From contig LNKV01000047.1 in the NCBI GenBank assembly GCA_001465935.1, forward strand, positions 1-64,000: DNA of 64,000 nucleotides, read 5' to 3'. Source of the DNA: Clarireedia homoeocarpa. Lineage: Eukaryota; Ascomycota; Leotiomycetes; Helotiales; Rutstroemiaceae. Under the pieces are notes generated by a model. The model saw only the letters and a program-made list of their open reading frames with translations. It made no database searches and had not been told where the DNA came from. Made by a program: the position numbers and the translations under genes. How positions within the stretch are numbered: the first letter of the stretch is position 1; every line of letters begins with the position of its first letter. Of the stretch, positions 1 to 10,807 are shown piece after piece.

Positions 1-1510
1 ATTATCGAACACGTTCGCTTATGGGTCGTCTTGGAAGCGAGGATTACGAGGCCGACGTACGAGTGCTTCAGCACCTGGATGCGAATGATGCTGGCATTGC
101 AGCAAGCAAGCAAGCCCGACGGGCCTCTGCTAAAGCAGTGGCGACCGCAATAAGCCGTCGAGACCGAGCAGCCACTTATGCCAAAAGCCGGCAGGCACTT
201 CAAGGCCAACCCGGCACCCTTGTTGCCACTCCCCCTGCTCTTGCAGGACAGCCAACCCCACCTGCCAATGTGCCACGTCACTTCTCCCCCGCTCAAAGGG
301 CTACCCCGCCAGTTCAATCAGGTGGGTTCACCCGAAGCTCCCCCTCCTCTGCTTTCCAGGCTCGAGCTCAGACCCCCCGCCACACAGTGGGTGAAGTCGA
401 GTATGCGCCTTATGAAGATACAATGCGAAGCAGCTGGAAATGGATCGAGCAAAAGACGCCGCCTAGGCAAAGACTCCTTCCTAGGTGGCTTGAGAGATAT
501 GAGGTACTTGGATTTGATAAAATTGATAGGAGGAGACTATATGACAATGCTATATAAGCTAGCAAAAAGTGGTGTTTTCTATCAAACCAAGGCTCTCATT
601 GACTCCGGAGCAAATAGCTTTGCACTGATTGATGTTTCTTTCCTACAACGACTTTATCATAGTCTCAGGCCTATAATCAAACGCTTGAAGACGCCCTTGT
701 AGGTTAAGGGATACAATGGCTAGGGTAGGCTCCCAATTACCTATTATACTTTAATCAACCTTACGATCGATAGTCGTATCCAATCATTTACCCCCTTCTT
801 GATCACCCGCTTGGGTACGCATGCAGTAATATTGGGACGCAAATGGCTTGCTGAGAATCGAGTACTAGTCGACTGTGCCCAAAGACGTCTTATTTGGCCC
901 AAGGAACTACCTATAAGCCAAATATATGCAAGAACTTATGATATTGAGGCTTGTCTGCGCGAGCCCGAGGCAATAAACAGGGTCCATTAAGCCGATATGG
1001 AACGTCGAGACCGAAAATTTGACCAGAATAACCCAGACTTAAAAATTTGTCGGAAATGGCCGTTTATTATTGGTGCGGTTACCACCAAAATGCAACGCAC
1101 AGACGGAATTAACGTCAAAAATGCCCGTTATACGATTGTTACCCCACATTGAGGCAACTCTGCCCAATATCTCAGGCAAATACCCTGGTTTCCCCACCAA
1201 AGAAGACGAACCTATTCCGGTCAAAAATAGCTTATCCCAGGTCAAACGTTCTATCAATCATATGGAAAAAGAGCTGAAGCGGGTCGAGCCCATGGCTCCC
1301 ATACTTAATGCCGAGCCCAAGAGACTCCCAAAGCCTCTTTGGATCCCTCCCTCGCAACGCAAGCCAAGTGCTGTGGAGATATATACGATCTCTGCTGTGG
1401 CGATGAACTGTATTTGCAAAAGGGACAGCGACAATGAGCTCTTTACAGTCTCGTCACAGTGTCCTTGCCATGAGGGAGGGATGCATCTATGTTCCGAGTA
1501 CACGAAGTTT
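1..1510 (+). mobile_element. Degraded Ty3/gypsy retrotransposon remnant (protease and start of pol)
   Basis: Broken reading frames on the plus strand carry pieces of a Ty3/gypsy polyprotein in the expected order. At 543-702 there is a retropepsin segment with the catalytic word DSGANSFALID. At 799-990 comes the downstream part of the protease fold, with ILGRKWLAENRVLVDC and RRLIWP, which in such elements links protease to reverse transcriptase. Around 1375-1440 a segment reading VEIYTISAVAM and DNELFTVS matches the pre-RT linker of ascomycete gypsy elements. The frames change between the pieces and stops interrupt them (for example near 700, 735 and 988). No reverse transcriptase, integrase or LTR is visible, so the copy is truncated and dead. 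Its 5' part probably lies left of the window. The family call rests on motif recognition only. Confidence 0.72.
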
Positions 1511-1744
1511 TGTTTAGTCCATATGGCGAGACCTCGATTTTATACTTCTTCTTTTCCTTGTTCTCAGATACTTTCACTCGAACAAATTCCGATTCATGAG
1601 CGACAGCATACATTTGAGAGCTCTGGCGCACCACTTCTCTTTACTCCACCTCTTCAGGGATCGCTTATATTCCATACTTTCCTCGTTTGCTCGTACCGGT
1701 CCCTGGAGAGTTACATTTCAAGGCCCTTGTGGCTCTGGACATCG

Positions 1745-1780
1745 TTTTTTTTTTTTTTTTTGTGTGTGTGTGTGTATGTG
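1745..1780. repeat. Poly-T tract followed by (GT)n microsatellite
   Basis: Seventeen T residues run directly into about seven GT units. It lies between the retroelement remnant and the next gene and may mark the old end of an insertion, but nothing shows a function. Confidence 0.85.
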
Positions 1781-2193
1781 CAAAATCTTCTATCCACTGC
1801 TTGTATCTGTGGTACGTGACGTGACATTCTGTCAACGGAGCGAACGATCAACAAAGTTGGCAAGAACAGATGGCAATCCAAATTTTTGTTATCGTTATCC
1901 TTCCGGTTGAACCATATATAATTTACGACCATCTACTCCGCATAAGCTTGGATATCTGCGGACTGTCCCAGACCCCTTCGCCGAAGTGACCCACTCATGA
2001 AGAACATTCTCATTGGGCGGTTCCTGGATGCTCATTATGAGTCGAAAAATGTCGTATTCAAGAATGGGGAGTCAACTGTCATGAACGAAGGGATATTTAG
2101 GATAGGGAATTATTCTTTATAGATTCAATCACTCATACCATCTCATTTGTTTCACTGTGCAATTATCAATATCACGTAGCGAAATAACACAAA
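1781..2193 (+). other. Gene-free upstream region of the short-chain dehydrogenase gene
   Basis: I see no gene here. The stretch presumably holds the promoter and 5' leader of the dehydrogenase that starts at 2194. No convincing regulatory motif was recognised. Confidence 0.5.
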
Positions 2194-3216
2194 ATGAACA
2201 AAATCACCCCTACCCAACGACACGCTCTCACTCCCTCCACAACTCCTAAGAACAACCTCCTTCCAACCCCCTTCGTCGTCGCTATCATTGGCACCAGCTC
2301 CGGAATAGGCGAGCACCTTGTCTATAGCTTCGCACGTGCCGGCGCCTCCGCAATAATCATATCCTCACGCACCCCCTCAGACCTTGAAACCGTCGCCGAA
2401 AAAGCCCGTCTCCTCTCCCCCAGCACAACCATCTCCATCCACCCCGTCGACATCTCCTCCTCGTCCTCCGTCTCCGCCCTCGCATCCCATATCTCGACCA
2501 CTTTTCAGAGACTCGACATCCTTATTCCAGTTGCCGCCTACCCTGGCCCCGTGACGCTGCGCGTCACCGAGGGGAACCCGGACGATTTCCAGAAAAACTT
2601 TGATGTTAATACTATCGGTACTTATCACTGCGCGCATTACCTCCTTCCACTGCTGCTGGAGAGTGAAGGGGGGAGGAAGGGGTTTTTCGTTGTGGGAAGT
2701 CTGGCGGCGAATCTTATCAATGGCCCGATTGCGAACACGGGGTATTGTGTGAGTAAGTTTGCGCAGAGTCGCTTGGTGGAAATGGTCGCAGATCAGTTTA
2801 AGAATGAGGGATTGGTGGCCGTGACGGTGCATCCGGGTGCGGTGGCGACGCCAACTGCGGTGCCAAATACGCCAGAGGTGTTTTTGCCTTGTAGGTTTTG
2901 GATTCTCATCTTTCTCTCTTTCACCAGTATCTTTCGCTTGGCTATTTTTGATAGCCGTGGGAATAATTGTGTTGAGTTTCTGTTTTGTACTTGAAGTGGT
3001 CAGTCAAATCGGGAATGCTAATCTGCGTGGCTAGATTTAGTCGATAGTGAGGATCTTTGTGGAGGGTTTTGTGTGTGGTTGAGCAAGAACCTCGAGGATC
3101 TGAAATGGTTGAATGGGAGATTCTTGGATGCGAGGTGGGATGTGGAGGAGTTGGTGGAGAAAAAGAATGAGGTTATTGAGAAGGATTTGTTGAAATGGAC
3201 GCTCAAAACTACCTGA
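2194..3216 (+). CDS. Short-chain dehydrogenase/reductase (SDR), 2 exons
   Basis: A classical SDR of 292 aa, likely a cytosolic NAD(P)-dependent oxidoreductase of unknown substrate. The cofactor loop reads GTSSGIG near residue 32, and the active site shows VGSLAAN followed by YCVSK (the Y-x-x-x-K pair). The end of exon 1 carries VTVHPGAVATP, typical of fungal members. Exon 1 is 2194-2890. A 144-nt intron starts at GTAGGT and ends at CTAG, and exon 2 is 3035-3216, giving PYLVDSEDLCGGF and WDVEELVEKK, the usual C-terminal signature. An AG six bases downstream (exon from 3041) would keep the frame and drop two residues. The first third of the coding strand is C-rich and the rest G-rich. A MITE-like repeat begins about 13 bp after the stop codon, so the 3' UTR probably lies inside it. 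Confidence 0.88.
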
Positions 3217-3228
3217 AGAGAGGAATGG

Positions 3229-3862
3229 GAACCTGGTGTCCGCCCCATTCACACTTCAGACCCATCCGTCAATCTTGCCCTATGAGTCTACCCCATTCGT
3301 CAATATCACCTGAAGTACGAATGGGCTGCCCGGGTGCTGAATCGGGCCTGGTGGGTAGGACGGATATTGAATTCTCTTTCTTACTTTGTAGTAATGCCGG
3401 CATAGTTGCCGGCGTAGTTGGTAAACACAGTTGCCGCTGTTGATCTGTTGTTTTTAGGATACATTATGACAGTTTTCAGCACAATAAAAGCTGTCAATTG
3501 GGGACTAGAAATGAAGTGGTTGGGCAGCTGGAAGGCAGGCTGGGAGGCAGGCTGGGAAGGGACTGGCCGACGATGACGTTGAAAACAGTACACCAATTGC
3601 TTAGCAACCACTTCTTGTATCAGAGAGAACTCTAGATGAAGTAGTTGAGGAAGTAGTCAAAGTGTATGACAAGCACTAGCCTTAATATATTGCCCTAACT
3701 ATGCCTACTTCTTTACCTTCAAATATCGACCGATTCGTCAAGTCCGGTTCAGTACCCGGGCGGCCCATTCGCAGTTCAGCAAACATTGACGAATGGGACT
3801 GGCCGATTTGGTCAATATTTATGAATGAGCCTGGAGTACGAATGGGGGCGGACCAGAGCGAC
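3229..3862. mobile_element. MITE-like element A with about 140-bp terminal inverted repeats
   Basis: The left end (about 3229-3375) and the reverse complement of the right end (about 3712-3862) align over roughly 140 bp. Shared words include CCGCCCC at the tip, CCCATTCGTCAAT, GCGAATGGG/ACGAATGGG and GCCCGGGT.CTGAA. The interior has no coding potential. The element is about 630 bp and resembles a non-autonomous DNA transposon. A related copy lies at 16446-17163, with shared inner words such as TGAATTCT followed by TTTCTTA, and CAAGCACTAGCC. I could not identify a clean target-site duplication, so the outer edges are uncertain by some 10 bp. Confidence 0.7.
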
Positions 3863-4186
3863 TGGAAAGTTGAGATGATATGACAATGGAGATCACGGGT
3901 GCACGGAAAGAGGTACATAGCTCGGCAAATTATGGTCAGGGGATGTGGTCAGTCCAGAGTAAGAGATTCCTTTCCATCGGGCTGCGACGTGGAGTTTAGG
4001 GGAACAATGAAGATTAGCACTTTTCGTTAGGAGAAGAGTCCAGAGTCTATTTATTGCATTAATCTGGAGATACTGAGATCCTAGAGCGGCACTTGAAGCA
4101 CTGTGGAGTGTTCATTCAATTAATAATTAATTCATCGGCTCTATGATTTTTTAGACCGAATCTAACACAGCATGGATACTTCAATT
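3863..4186. other. Gene-free spacer
   Basis: Nothing recognisable is seen between the MITE-like element and the 3' end of the epimerase gene. It is AT-rich near 4110-4150 and probably holds the 3' UTR of the minus-strand gene. Confidence 0.5.
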
Positions 4187-5251
4187 TCAACCGCCATCAA
4201 CATATTTCCTCCAATCATGCTCCTCCTTAAAGCCCAGTACCTCTCTGATCTTTCTATTACTCAACGGCGCCTCCTTCTCCCCCAACTCTCTCTTAACCTC
4301 CGTCCCTTTACAAAACTTTTCCAAAAACTCCTTCGTTGTCCCCTCTTCGCCTTTCACTGTAATGGTATCATTCGTCGCATTAAACACCTGAAACCCCAAT
4401 CCGCTCTTCTGAATCGCCTTATCGCAAATCTGCCCCAAGTCCCTTGCATCAATATACGACCAAGCATTTCTCTTCCTACACGCCGGGTCTGCTAGGTAGC
4501 CCGGGAAATCCCGTTCGTATTCATGCGGTTCTATCACATTACCGATGCGCAGCGCATAGATATCGTTTTTAAAGCGACGAGAGAACGTTCGTGCGGTTTT
4601 CTCGCCGCAGATTTTAGAAAGTGCGTAGGAGTCCTCGGGATCGACATCATAGTCTTCTTCGAGGGGGAAGTGATGGTATTCAGTGTCACCTTGCGCGAAA
4701 CATACGCCGTAGACAGTTTCAGATGAGGCTGTAATGATCTTTTTGACGCCGAGTTTGGAGGCTGCTTCGATTACGTTGTAGGTGCTGCGGACGTTGGCTT
4801 GGAAGAGTTCGCTATCTGGAACGAGCATGTTACGGGCGTAAGCTGTGATCGATGGAGCATTAGCTATGGGGATGGGTGCATTGATGAACGGATATTAGAT
4901 ATACCTGCAAAATGTATAACAACATCTGGTGGACTTGGGATTGGCCCATCGAAGTAGCCCGTCATGTTGAAGTGCGATGTGAGAGCATTGAAAACCTGGC
5001 CAGAATCTGTGAGGTCTGTTTTGAGGGTATAGACGTCGACAGATGGGTCAGGAAATGGGATGAGGTCGAGATTGAGGACTTTGTGGCCTTGCGCGAGCAG
5101 GTACGGAATGACATGTCGACCTGCTTTCCCGCTTCCACCTGTAAAGACCTAATTGATGTCAATGGCTGCTCGGAAAGTATTTGAAATATGAAAGACGTAC
5201 AATCCTCTTCCCTCCCGGTTTCGTAGGGACTGTGGTATTCACGGTTGCCAT
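4187..5251 (-). CDS. NAD-dependent epimerase/dehydratase family protein, 3 exons
   Basis: An extended SDR of 316 aa, similar to nucleotide-sugar epimerases; the substrate cannot be told. Exon 1 is 5251-5201 and ends in KRI. Exon 2 is 5148-4905 and opens with the dinucleotide loop VFTGGSGKAGRHV. Exon 3 is 4842-4187. The joins are in frame and use GTACGT..TTAG and GTATAT..ACAG. Exon 3 holds NVRSTYNVIEAA, the Ser/Thr block ASSETVYG and the catalytic YALSK pair (Y-x-x-x-K), then RIGNVIEPHEY and WSYIDARDLG, as in the family. The length is normal and no lesion was found. The start codon was chosen because the next 17 codons lead straight into the Rossmann strand through a canonical intron. Confidence 0.87.
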
Positions 5252-5840
5252 GTTTGAATTATGTGTCTTGGACTATGATTCCATAAACAGGTCGTAGAAA
5301 TGGTTGAATCTAGAATCAGAGAGGACAATCATATTGATATCCCCTTTCTGGACGCATCGGATGTATACAAGCTAGCGTTACTGATGATCTCCAAACTACG
5401 TCAGAGTTCTCGGTATGGGGTAACAATCGCCGAACCTGGGGTCCAAAGATGAGTGACCACTGTACCGTGTCAAAATGAATGACGCGTCGATTCAATCCCT
5501 ATCAAGATTCTTAATTTCTCTGCAGCGGTTGTGTCATGGAAGAGCGTCAAGAAACAGAATTCGAAGTTATCCCTTGAATCAGAAATCGTAAGCGGTAAAT
5601 ATTTTCTGCCGCCGTTGTGACTGCGGGGTAAAACGGTAATGGCAGCAACCTGTGAAAATTTCGGATGAACTGACCGGAGCACTAGTGGAGTTTGACATAC
5701 TTCAGTCCTTCATTCAAACAATTGCCGTGCTACTGTCATTCTCGAACTATCTCGTAGAAACCCTAACCATGTATACCATTTTCAGCTATAATGTCAACTA
5801 CCCCGGACCAGCCTGAATTCATCTAGCTCTTTTTTCTCAA
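5252..5840. other. Gene-free region
   Basis: Upstream of the epimerase gene on the minus strand and downstream of a dead AAA gene. Short frames exist but none shows a family motif or clear coding character. Confidence 0.5.
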
Positions 5841-6995
5841 TCAAAGTCGGCATTCCTCGTTTCATACTTCCACATCTTCTTCACCGTATCACCATCCGGT
5901 AATATAGAAAGATAGTCCTTGAATCTCCTCGAAATCTTGACCACCTGATTCAGATACTCGCATTTCAACTCCATCTCTGAACATCCTTCTTCTGTTGCTT
6001 GTTATCCGGCAACTGCTACTGCGGTTTGGAATGCTGCGATGTGATCATAGTCAATTAGGAATACGCATCAAGGCTAGTCTTAGGGCATAAAACGATATCA
6101 GAAGGAATGACTCCATACCATTACGAATTTCCCGCCCATTCCATTCCACTTTCTTCAAATCTTCGTCCCGCTCGATGCATTTACTCAAATCCCATGGAAC
6201 CTCAATATCCTTCTTTTCACGTTCAAGACGCTGCTCATAATTTTCCAGATCTTGATACGTTTGGCATCATCAAAGCCTGGATACCAGATAGAGATATGAA
6301 TTCGACTGGCGAAGGCTTCGTCAAACACGCCAACACGATTTCTAGTGAGGAACAATATGCCTTGGTAATAATCAAGACAGTTAACAAATACTAGGGTTGG
6401 ATGTTAGCAGATCAATTCCACCCGGTGCAGTAATACGGCAACACAAACTTGCAACCATGTGGTTCCGCTCGAAGTCATGGGCCGTGCGCTCCTGCAAGTA
6501 GACATCTGCTTCATCAATAAGTAGAATAGCTCCCCATCTTCTCGCCTTTACCGTCCATAAGCGCAACTTGCTTCCAATCTTCTCAGGATCAACACCTATG
6601 TCACTGCATGAGAGCGAGATCAAGGGCCGTTCAGTAAATTCAGCAACACTCTCTAAAAAATATGTCAGCGTTGCGTGTCTAGGTAGAAATCATCACACAT
6701 ACCAGCATTGCAGGTTTTGCCAACACCTAGTAGAAATTAGTACATTATTGAGTTGCGATTGGTCGCAGGATATCAAATCTGGTGGTCCATGTAATAGGAT
6801 AATTTGGACTTCGCCCTTTCCTTCCACAAAATCTCTATCCCATATTTTCTTCTGTAGATTGGTCTCTAACACCGTCACACCGTTCTTGAGCACAGCAACA
6901 ATGTCAATATCATGAGGCTTTGCGCATGTCCATGCCCTCTTCATTCTTTGCAGCTATACCGGTCGTTATGAGGCTCAGAGAATAGCTCGAAGTCT
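5841..6995 (-). pseudogene. Decayed AAA-ATPase (fungal AAA family with Walker A/B)
   Basis: Joined minus-strand segments give DFVEGKGEV then ILLHGPP, an intron-like gap, and GVGKTCNA (Walker A). After a second intron-like gap come ESVAEFTERPL and SDIGVDPEKIGSKL, then the Walker B ILLIDEADVYLQER, followed by YYQGILFLTRNRVGVFDEAF. This is the order seen in large fungal AAA proteins that carry one C-terminal ATPase domain. Two lesions are visible: a one-base shift near 6229-6250 (frame WKI breaks before YEQRLEREKKD), and an in-frame TAA at 6002-6004 after AVAVAG. The reading ends at a TGA at 5841. The large N-terminal part typical of the family is missing or unrecognisable upstream of 6995. The gene therefore looks inactive. 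Confidence 0.68.
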
Positions 6996-7006
6996 CTGAT
7001 TCTACC

Positions 7007-7237
7007 ATGCTGTGGATTCATGGGAAGCTTACGAGCAAATATCCTTCAGAATTATCAATCCTAGCAGGTTCACTGATAAATGCTGCAATGGAAGCAAAAA
7101 CTCCCATTGTCTTCCACTTCTGCGAGATGATTAAAAGTCCGCACAAACCGAACGAGCTTACCTTGGAACAAGCCGGCGCAGTGTCATTGGTATGTGAATT
7201 TATTCGTCAGCTCACCGGGATTCTTCAAGAAGTCTAA
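7007..7237 (+). pseudogene. Fragment resembling a fungal STAND/NACHT-type NTPase region
   Basis: A 76-codon frame reads LWIHGKLTSKYPSE, then LAGSLINAAMEAKTP, FHFCEM and AVSLVCEFIRQLTGIL. I recognise the layout from the P-loop region of fungal STAND-like proteins, where the first segment would be the nucleotide loop; here the loop is not intact. No clear upstream or downstream exons were found, and the frame ends in TAA. It lies back to back with the dead AAA gene, so this stretch looks like a small gene graveyard. Recognition is from memory of the family and is weak. Confidence 0.4.
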
Positions 7238-7563
7238 GTGACTTCATGCAACCTGGCGAAGTGGTATGCAACGAGGTTAACAGATATCAAAGCTATGGTA
7301 AAGCAGGACCAGGTCAGGAATCTTTCTTAAGTTAGGTCGTTGAAGGAGTTGTGAAATTCGAAGTCGGAAATGTCCTGACCCGCGAGCTCGGGCTTCACCG
7401 CTCCGCTAGTCCCGTTATAGTTTGAAAATGCGGCAGTTTTGCGGGAAGTCCCACACTCACGCCCTTTATGCGGGTTTTCACTTCTTCAATACAAGTAGAT
7501 CAATGCAGATATAAATTCGCCCAGAGACCTCTGCTCTCCACTTGCAATTCGCAACTTGAAAAG
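7238..7563 (+). other. Gene-free upstream region of the GNAT gene
   Basis: No gene seen. It presumably carries the promoter of the acetyltransferase that begins at 7564. Confidence 0.5.
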
Positions 7564-8195
7564 ATGGCTTCAAACCCAATTGTACGGCATGCGGTGCGAG
7601 AAGGTAATCAAATTCGGAGCTTTTTCAAAAAAATTATACTAACCATGGACCACGCGCAGATATACCTAGCATTCTCCAACTCATTCAAGAGCTTGCAGAC
7701 TATGAAAAAGAATCATCTTCCGTAGAAGCAACGATTGAATCACTATCCAGAACCATAGCCTTTGCACCGTCACCCATTGTTTCCGCCGGGAGCACTACAC
7801 CCTCAACTGGTGACGCAATATCCTCTTCTCGCCCCGCGCGTTGTCTTCTACTCTTTCCCGACTCCAGAGCCTCAAATTCCAACAAGCCAGTAGGCATGGC
7901 TTTATATTTCTATAACTACAGCACATGGCGCGCAAAACCGGGCATTTATTTGGAGGATCTGTATGTACGGGATAGCGAGAGAGGTAAAGGATACGGCGGG
8001 ACGTTATTAGGAGAATTAGCTACTGAGGTGATCAAAATGGATGGCGGAAGATTGGAATGGTCAGTTCTGAAGTGGAACGAGCCAAGCATTAAGTTTTATG
8101 AGGGTATTGGCGCGAAAGCCATGACTGAATGGCAAACTATGAGGGTGGATGGAGATGCCTTAAAAGAATTAGCTAAGAAGGCTAGGAAGACTTAA
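7564..8195 (+). CDS. GNAT-family N-acetyltransferase (diamine/thialysine acetyltransferase-like), 2 exons
   Basis: A 191-aa acetyl-CoA-dependent transferase. Exon 1 (7564-7603) encodes MASNPIVRHAVRE. A 56-nt intron (GTAATC..GCAG) follows, and exon 2 (7660-8195) continues DIPSILQLIQELADYEKE, the usual opening of small-molecule acetyltransferases related to spermidine/spermine and thialysine acetyltransferases. Motif A is clear: IYLEDLYVR, then the acetyl-CoA loop RGKGYGGTLL. It is followed by LEWSVLKWNEPSIKFYEGIGA, with the conserved N-x-x-x-x-x-F/Y-Y. A Ser/Pro/Thr-rich insert lies around residues 40-75. The natural amine substrate is unknown. The gene converges on the LYR-protein gene, with about 200 bp between the stops. 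Confidence 0.87.
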
Positions 8196-8396
8196 GATAT
8201 TATATCTAGAACACGGACTTCATCAGCATTCAGCGATTTCACATCGGTGCATTTCCGTGCCATCGCAAGCGGATACGGAGGAATCAAGTCGTCACCTCTG
8301 CTTCTGGATCTTCCAGCACAAAATTAGGAACACTCTCATCCGACGCTGATCTAAACATAACCTTTATCCGGCCATCTGTTTCCGAGTATCATCGCG

Positions 8397-9593
8397 TTAT
8401 TTGCTACCGTGTTTGCCAGCCTTTGGAGCGGACCCTTCCTTGACGTCCAAGCCTTCAAAAAATCCCATATCAATCTCGGATGGTTGTGTGATCAGTCCAG
8501 CTCCAGCTGGTGATTTATCCTGACCCCATGTAATAGTCAACTCCTTCGTGTGCTCACCACGGACCATCTTAGCAGAAAGCCTCCAAATCTTACCATATAA
8601 TCTTCTCAGTGGCCTTCCATCGGGGTTGTGATGGTCAGTCGGCGTTGTGGACGATTTTTTAGCTCGAGATGGAGTGAGGAAGCGTTTTGATAGAGCCACG
8701 GTATCGAGCTCGTATGCTTTGAGTTCGTCGTTTGACTGAGACTTGGGCCAATATCCCACCTTGATACGTCTCGGGGGTGGTTCTTCAAGGGGCATTCTTC
8801 CTAACGCAAGGCTTTCTAATCTGTCCCACTCATGCGCCGGCAATGGTGGTAGAATTCTGCTTAAAATATCGGCTAAGAATCTCTTCTCTATATTGGCCGC
8901 CCGCTTCTTAGGCAGACTCCTTCCCCATATGTTCTCCTCGGGTAACGTTGGTGAAAGTCTTTTGATTTTACCTCGCTCCGAAGTTGCAGGTTGATTGGCC
9001 TGCTGGTTTGCCACGAAATGGCGCATCATCTTGGGCATTTTATATGTAGAGTTATCCGTAACAGGCGCTCTGCCTTGTTTCTTCGCAATCCGAGCGTCAA
9101 TGAATTGCTGCAGAGCTGTTTCATCCTGAGGTAGGTCCTCTCCGCTGGCCCGCAACAAATTAGCTAGCAATTCCCGCCTTCTTCGGCCACTGCGTCCATA
9201 TGCCCTCATCAAAACCTTCTCTAGAGCCTCTAAATTCCCACTATTGGCATACATCAAAGTTCGAAGACCAATGTTGGCGTCCTTGAGGCCATTTTCGACC
9301 TTTTCCACTTTGATCTCATTCCGAAACTTGTTGGTACCCCAATATCTTTTATCGAGCTTCTCCGGGTTGAAGGGGTTAAACCTATGACCAATGTATCCAC
9401 GGAAATAATTCCTAGCAGATGCGTCGGCAAGATAAGTTGCTTCACGTAGTAAAGATCGGTATGTGTGCCGTATTCGAGGGAGGAGTTCTACCACGGCAGG
9501 ATTTATTGCCACACTCTGCTTGAGCAATACCATTGGCCCTAATCTCCTAATTGAGTGGTGAGCTCGTTGGCGCACAGAAGGGGGATAACACAA
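8397..9593 (-). CDS. LYR-motif protein of the fungal Cup1-like type
   Basis: A single-exon 398-aa basic protein. Near residues 40-70 it has RIRHTYRSLLREATYLAD followed by RNYFRGYIGHRF, a LYR-type helix as found in small mitochondrial adaptors for iron-sulfur or respiratory-complex assembly. A second conserved stretch reads LRTLMYANSGNLEALEKV. The C-terminal half holds YGKIWRLSAKMV and is otherwise rich in Lys, Arg and Pro. The basic start suggests mitochondrial import. Met1 or Met21 (RLGPMVLLKQ) could be the start; I kept the longer form. Family assignment is by motif; a role in mitochondria is inferred from the family, not shown here. Confidence 0.75.
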   Translation of the reverse strand: MCYPPSVRQRAHHSIRRLGPMVLLKQSVAINPAVVELLPRIRHTYRSLLREATYLADASARNYFRGYIGHRFNPFNPEKLDKRYWGTNKFRNEIKVEKVENGLKDANIGLRTLMYANSGNLEALEKVLMRAYGRSGRRRRELLANLLRASGEDLPQDETALQQFIDARIAKKQGRAPVTDNSTYKMPKMMRHFVANQQANQPATSERGKIKRLSPTLPEENIWGRSLPKKRAANIEKRFLADILSRILPPLPAHEWDRLESLALGRMPLEEPPPRRIKVGYWPKSQSNDELKAYELDTVALSKRFLTPSRAKKSSTTPTDHHNPDGRPLRRLYGKIWRLSAKMVRGEHTKELTITWGQDKSPAGAGLITQPSEIDMGFFEGLDVKEGSAPKAGKHGSK

Positions 9594-10807
9594 TGTGGTG
9601 ATATCCAGAGAAATATTGGATCAGAAAAAGAATGTGTCGCATGCAAATATTCTCCCATTGAGAACCTTATCGATAAGATCTGTGTTCATGCCTTTGATTT
9701 AGGGCATCAAAGAAAGCTTTTAGGTTCTAAGTTATGACTCCATGGTCACGGACTTTGCTGATCCGGCGGCGAGCAACTTTCTCATCGTATTTACGGACCA
9801 CCACGAACTATCTGCATCCAGCTATCTTGATTTAAAGCTGGTGTTCTCGGTGTTTTGATCACAATAGTCGATATCAAAGGAACCAGGGGTGGGGATGCGA
9901 AATTGGTCCCAGGCCTATCAGACAGGCACACTGCCTCTTTAGGTCACCAATGAATCTATCTAGACGAGTTCCCTAATGAGGACATAATTGTGTTCGTGGC
10001 CGAAGTTGGATGCTATATGAAACATTCCACAACGACGCTATATCCATGTTGGAAGGTGTTGGCTCATTGTCCGATGAGTTGCTTCAATAGGTGCCCAAAT
10101 GATAGTGGAATTTTGAAATCAAGCAACCAGCATCGCCGCATATACAAAGTATGAGGCTACTCATGATCTGGGCTGGATTTTATGCACATATGAATCCTTT
10201 TATGTCGAAGTAAGACTCGTAGCCGTTTGCTCAGTCATCAATTCTCTTCTCTGTTCTGTTCGGTTTTCCAAATCGTGGTGACTATAAATAGCAATACTGC
10301 CATGGAGCACTAAGTGTTCTCCAAAGAAAATCCGTGTTTCCAAATCAATTTTTTGCTTTGTTGTCTCCCTCAATGCATGTCTAAAGGGCAGCATAAAGTT
10401 AAACGCGGAGCGGCAGCAGCGCCCCCCGAAGCATGCATTCCGCATGACCGCAAAACTGCTGCTGTGAGGCCTCTGGTCGAGTTTTATGCCTTAGTAGGTA
10501 GCATTCTTTTCAAGAGGCCGAGGGGAGGCCCATGAATTGCTTTCTGATTGAGCAAACCTGAACACAACTGATATGGAGACATTGCTCCTTAAAATACAAA
10601 CTGGCCATGGTCTAAGTGAGAAATTCTCCTCAACAAAGTAGCCACATTAGAGGTAACTCCAGTCTAAGGCTGTTGGTGTATGGTATAAAGACTCCTCGAC
10701 CAGGAGGAAACAAGTCGTATAATCTCATCAATCATATTCGATTGCCGCTCTTGAATATACCAGCCTTGGTCTAAGAAACCTGAATTACCTCGAGTCTTTT
10801 GCTCATC
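9594..10807. other. Gene-free region, 1.2 kb
   Basis: Only short frames without family motifs occur on either strand. The region should hold the promoter of the minus-strand LYR gene and that of the plus-strand gene at 10808. No repeat or RNA gene was recognised. Confidence 0.45.
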
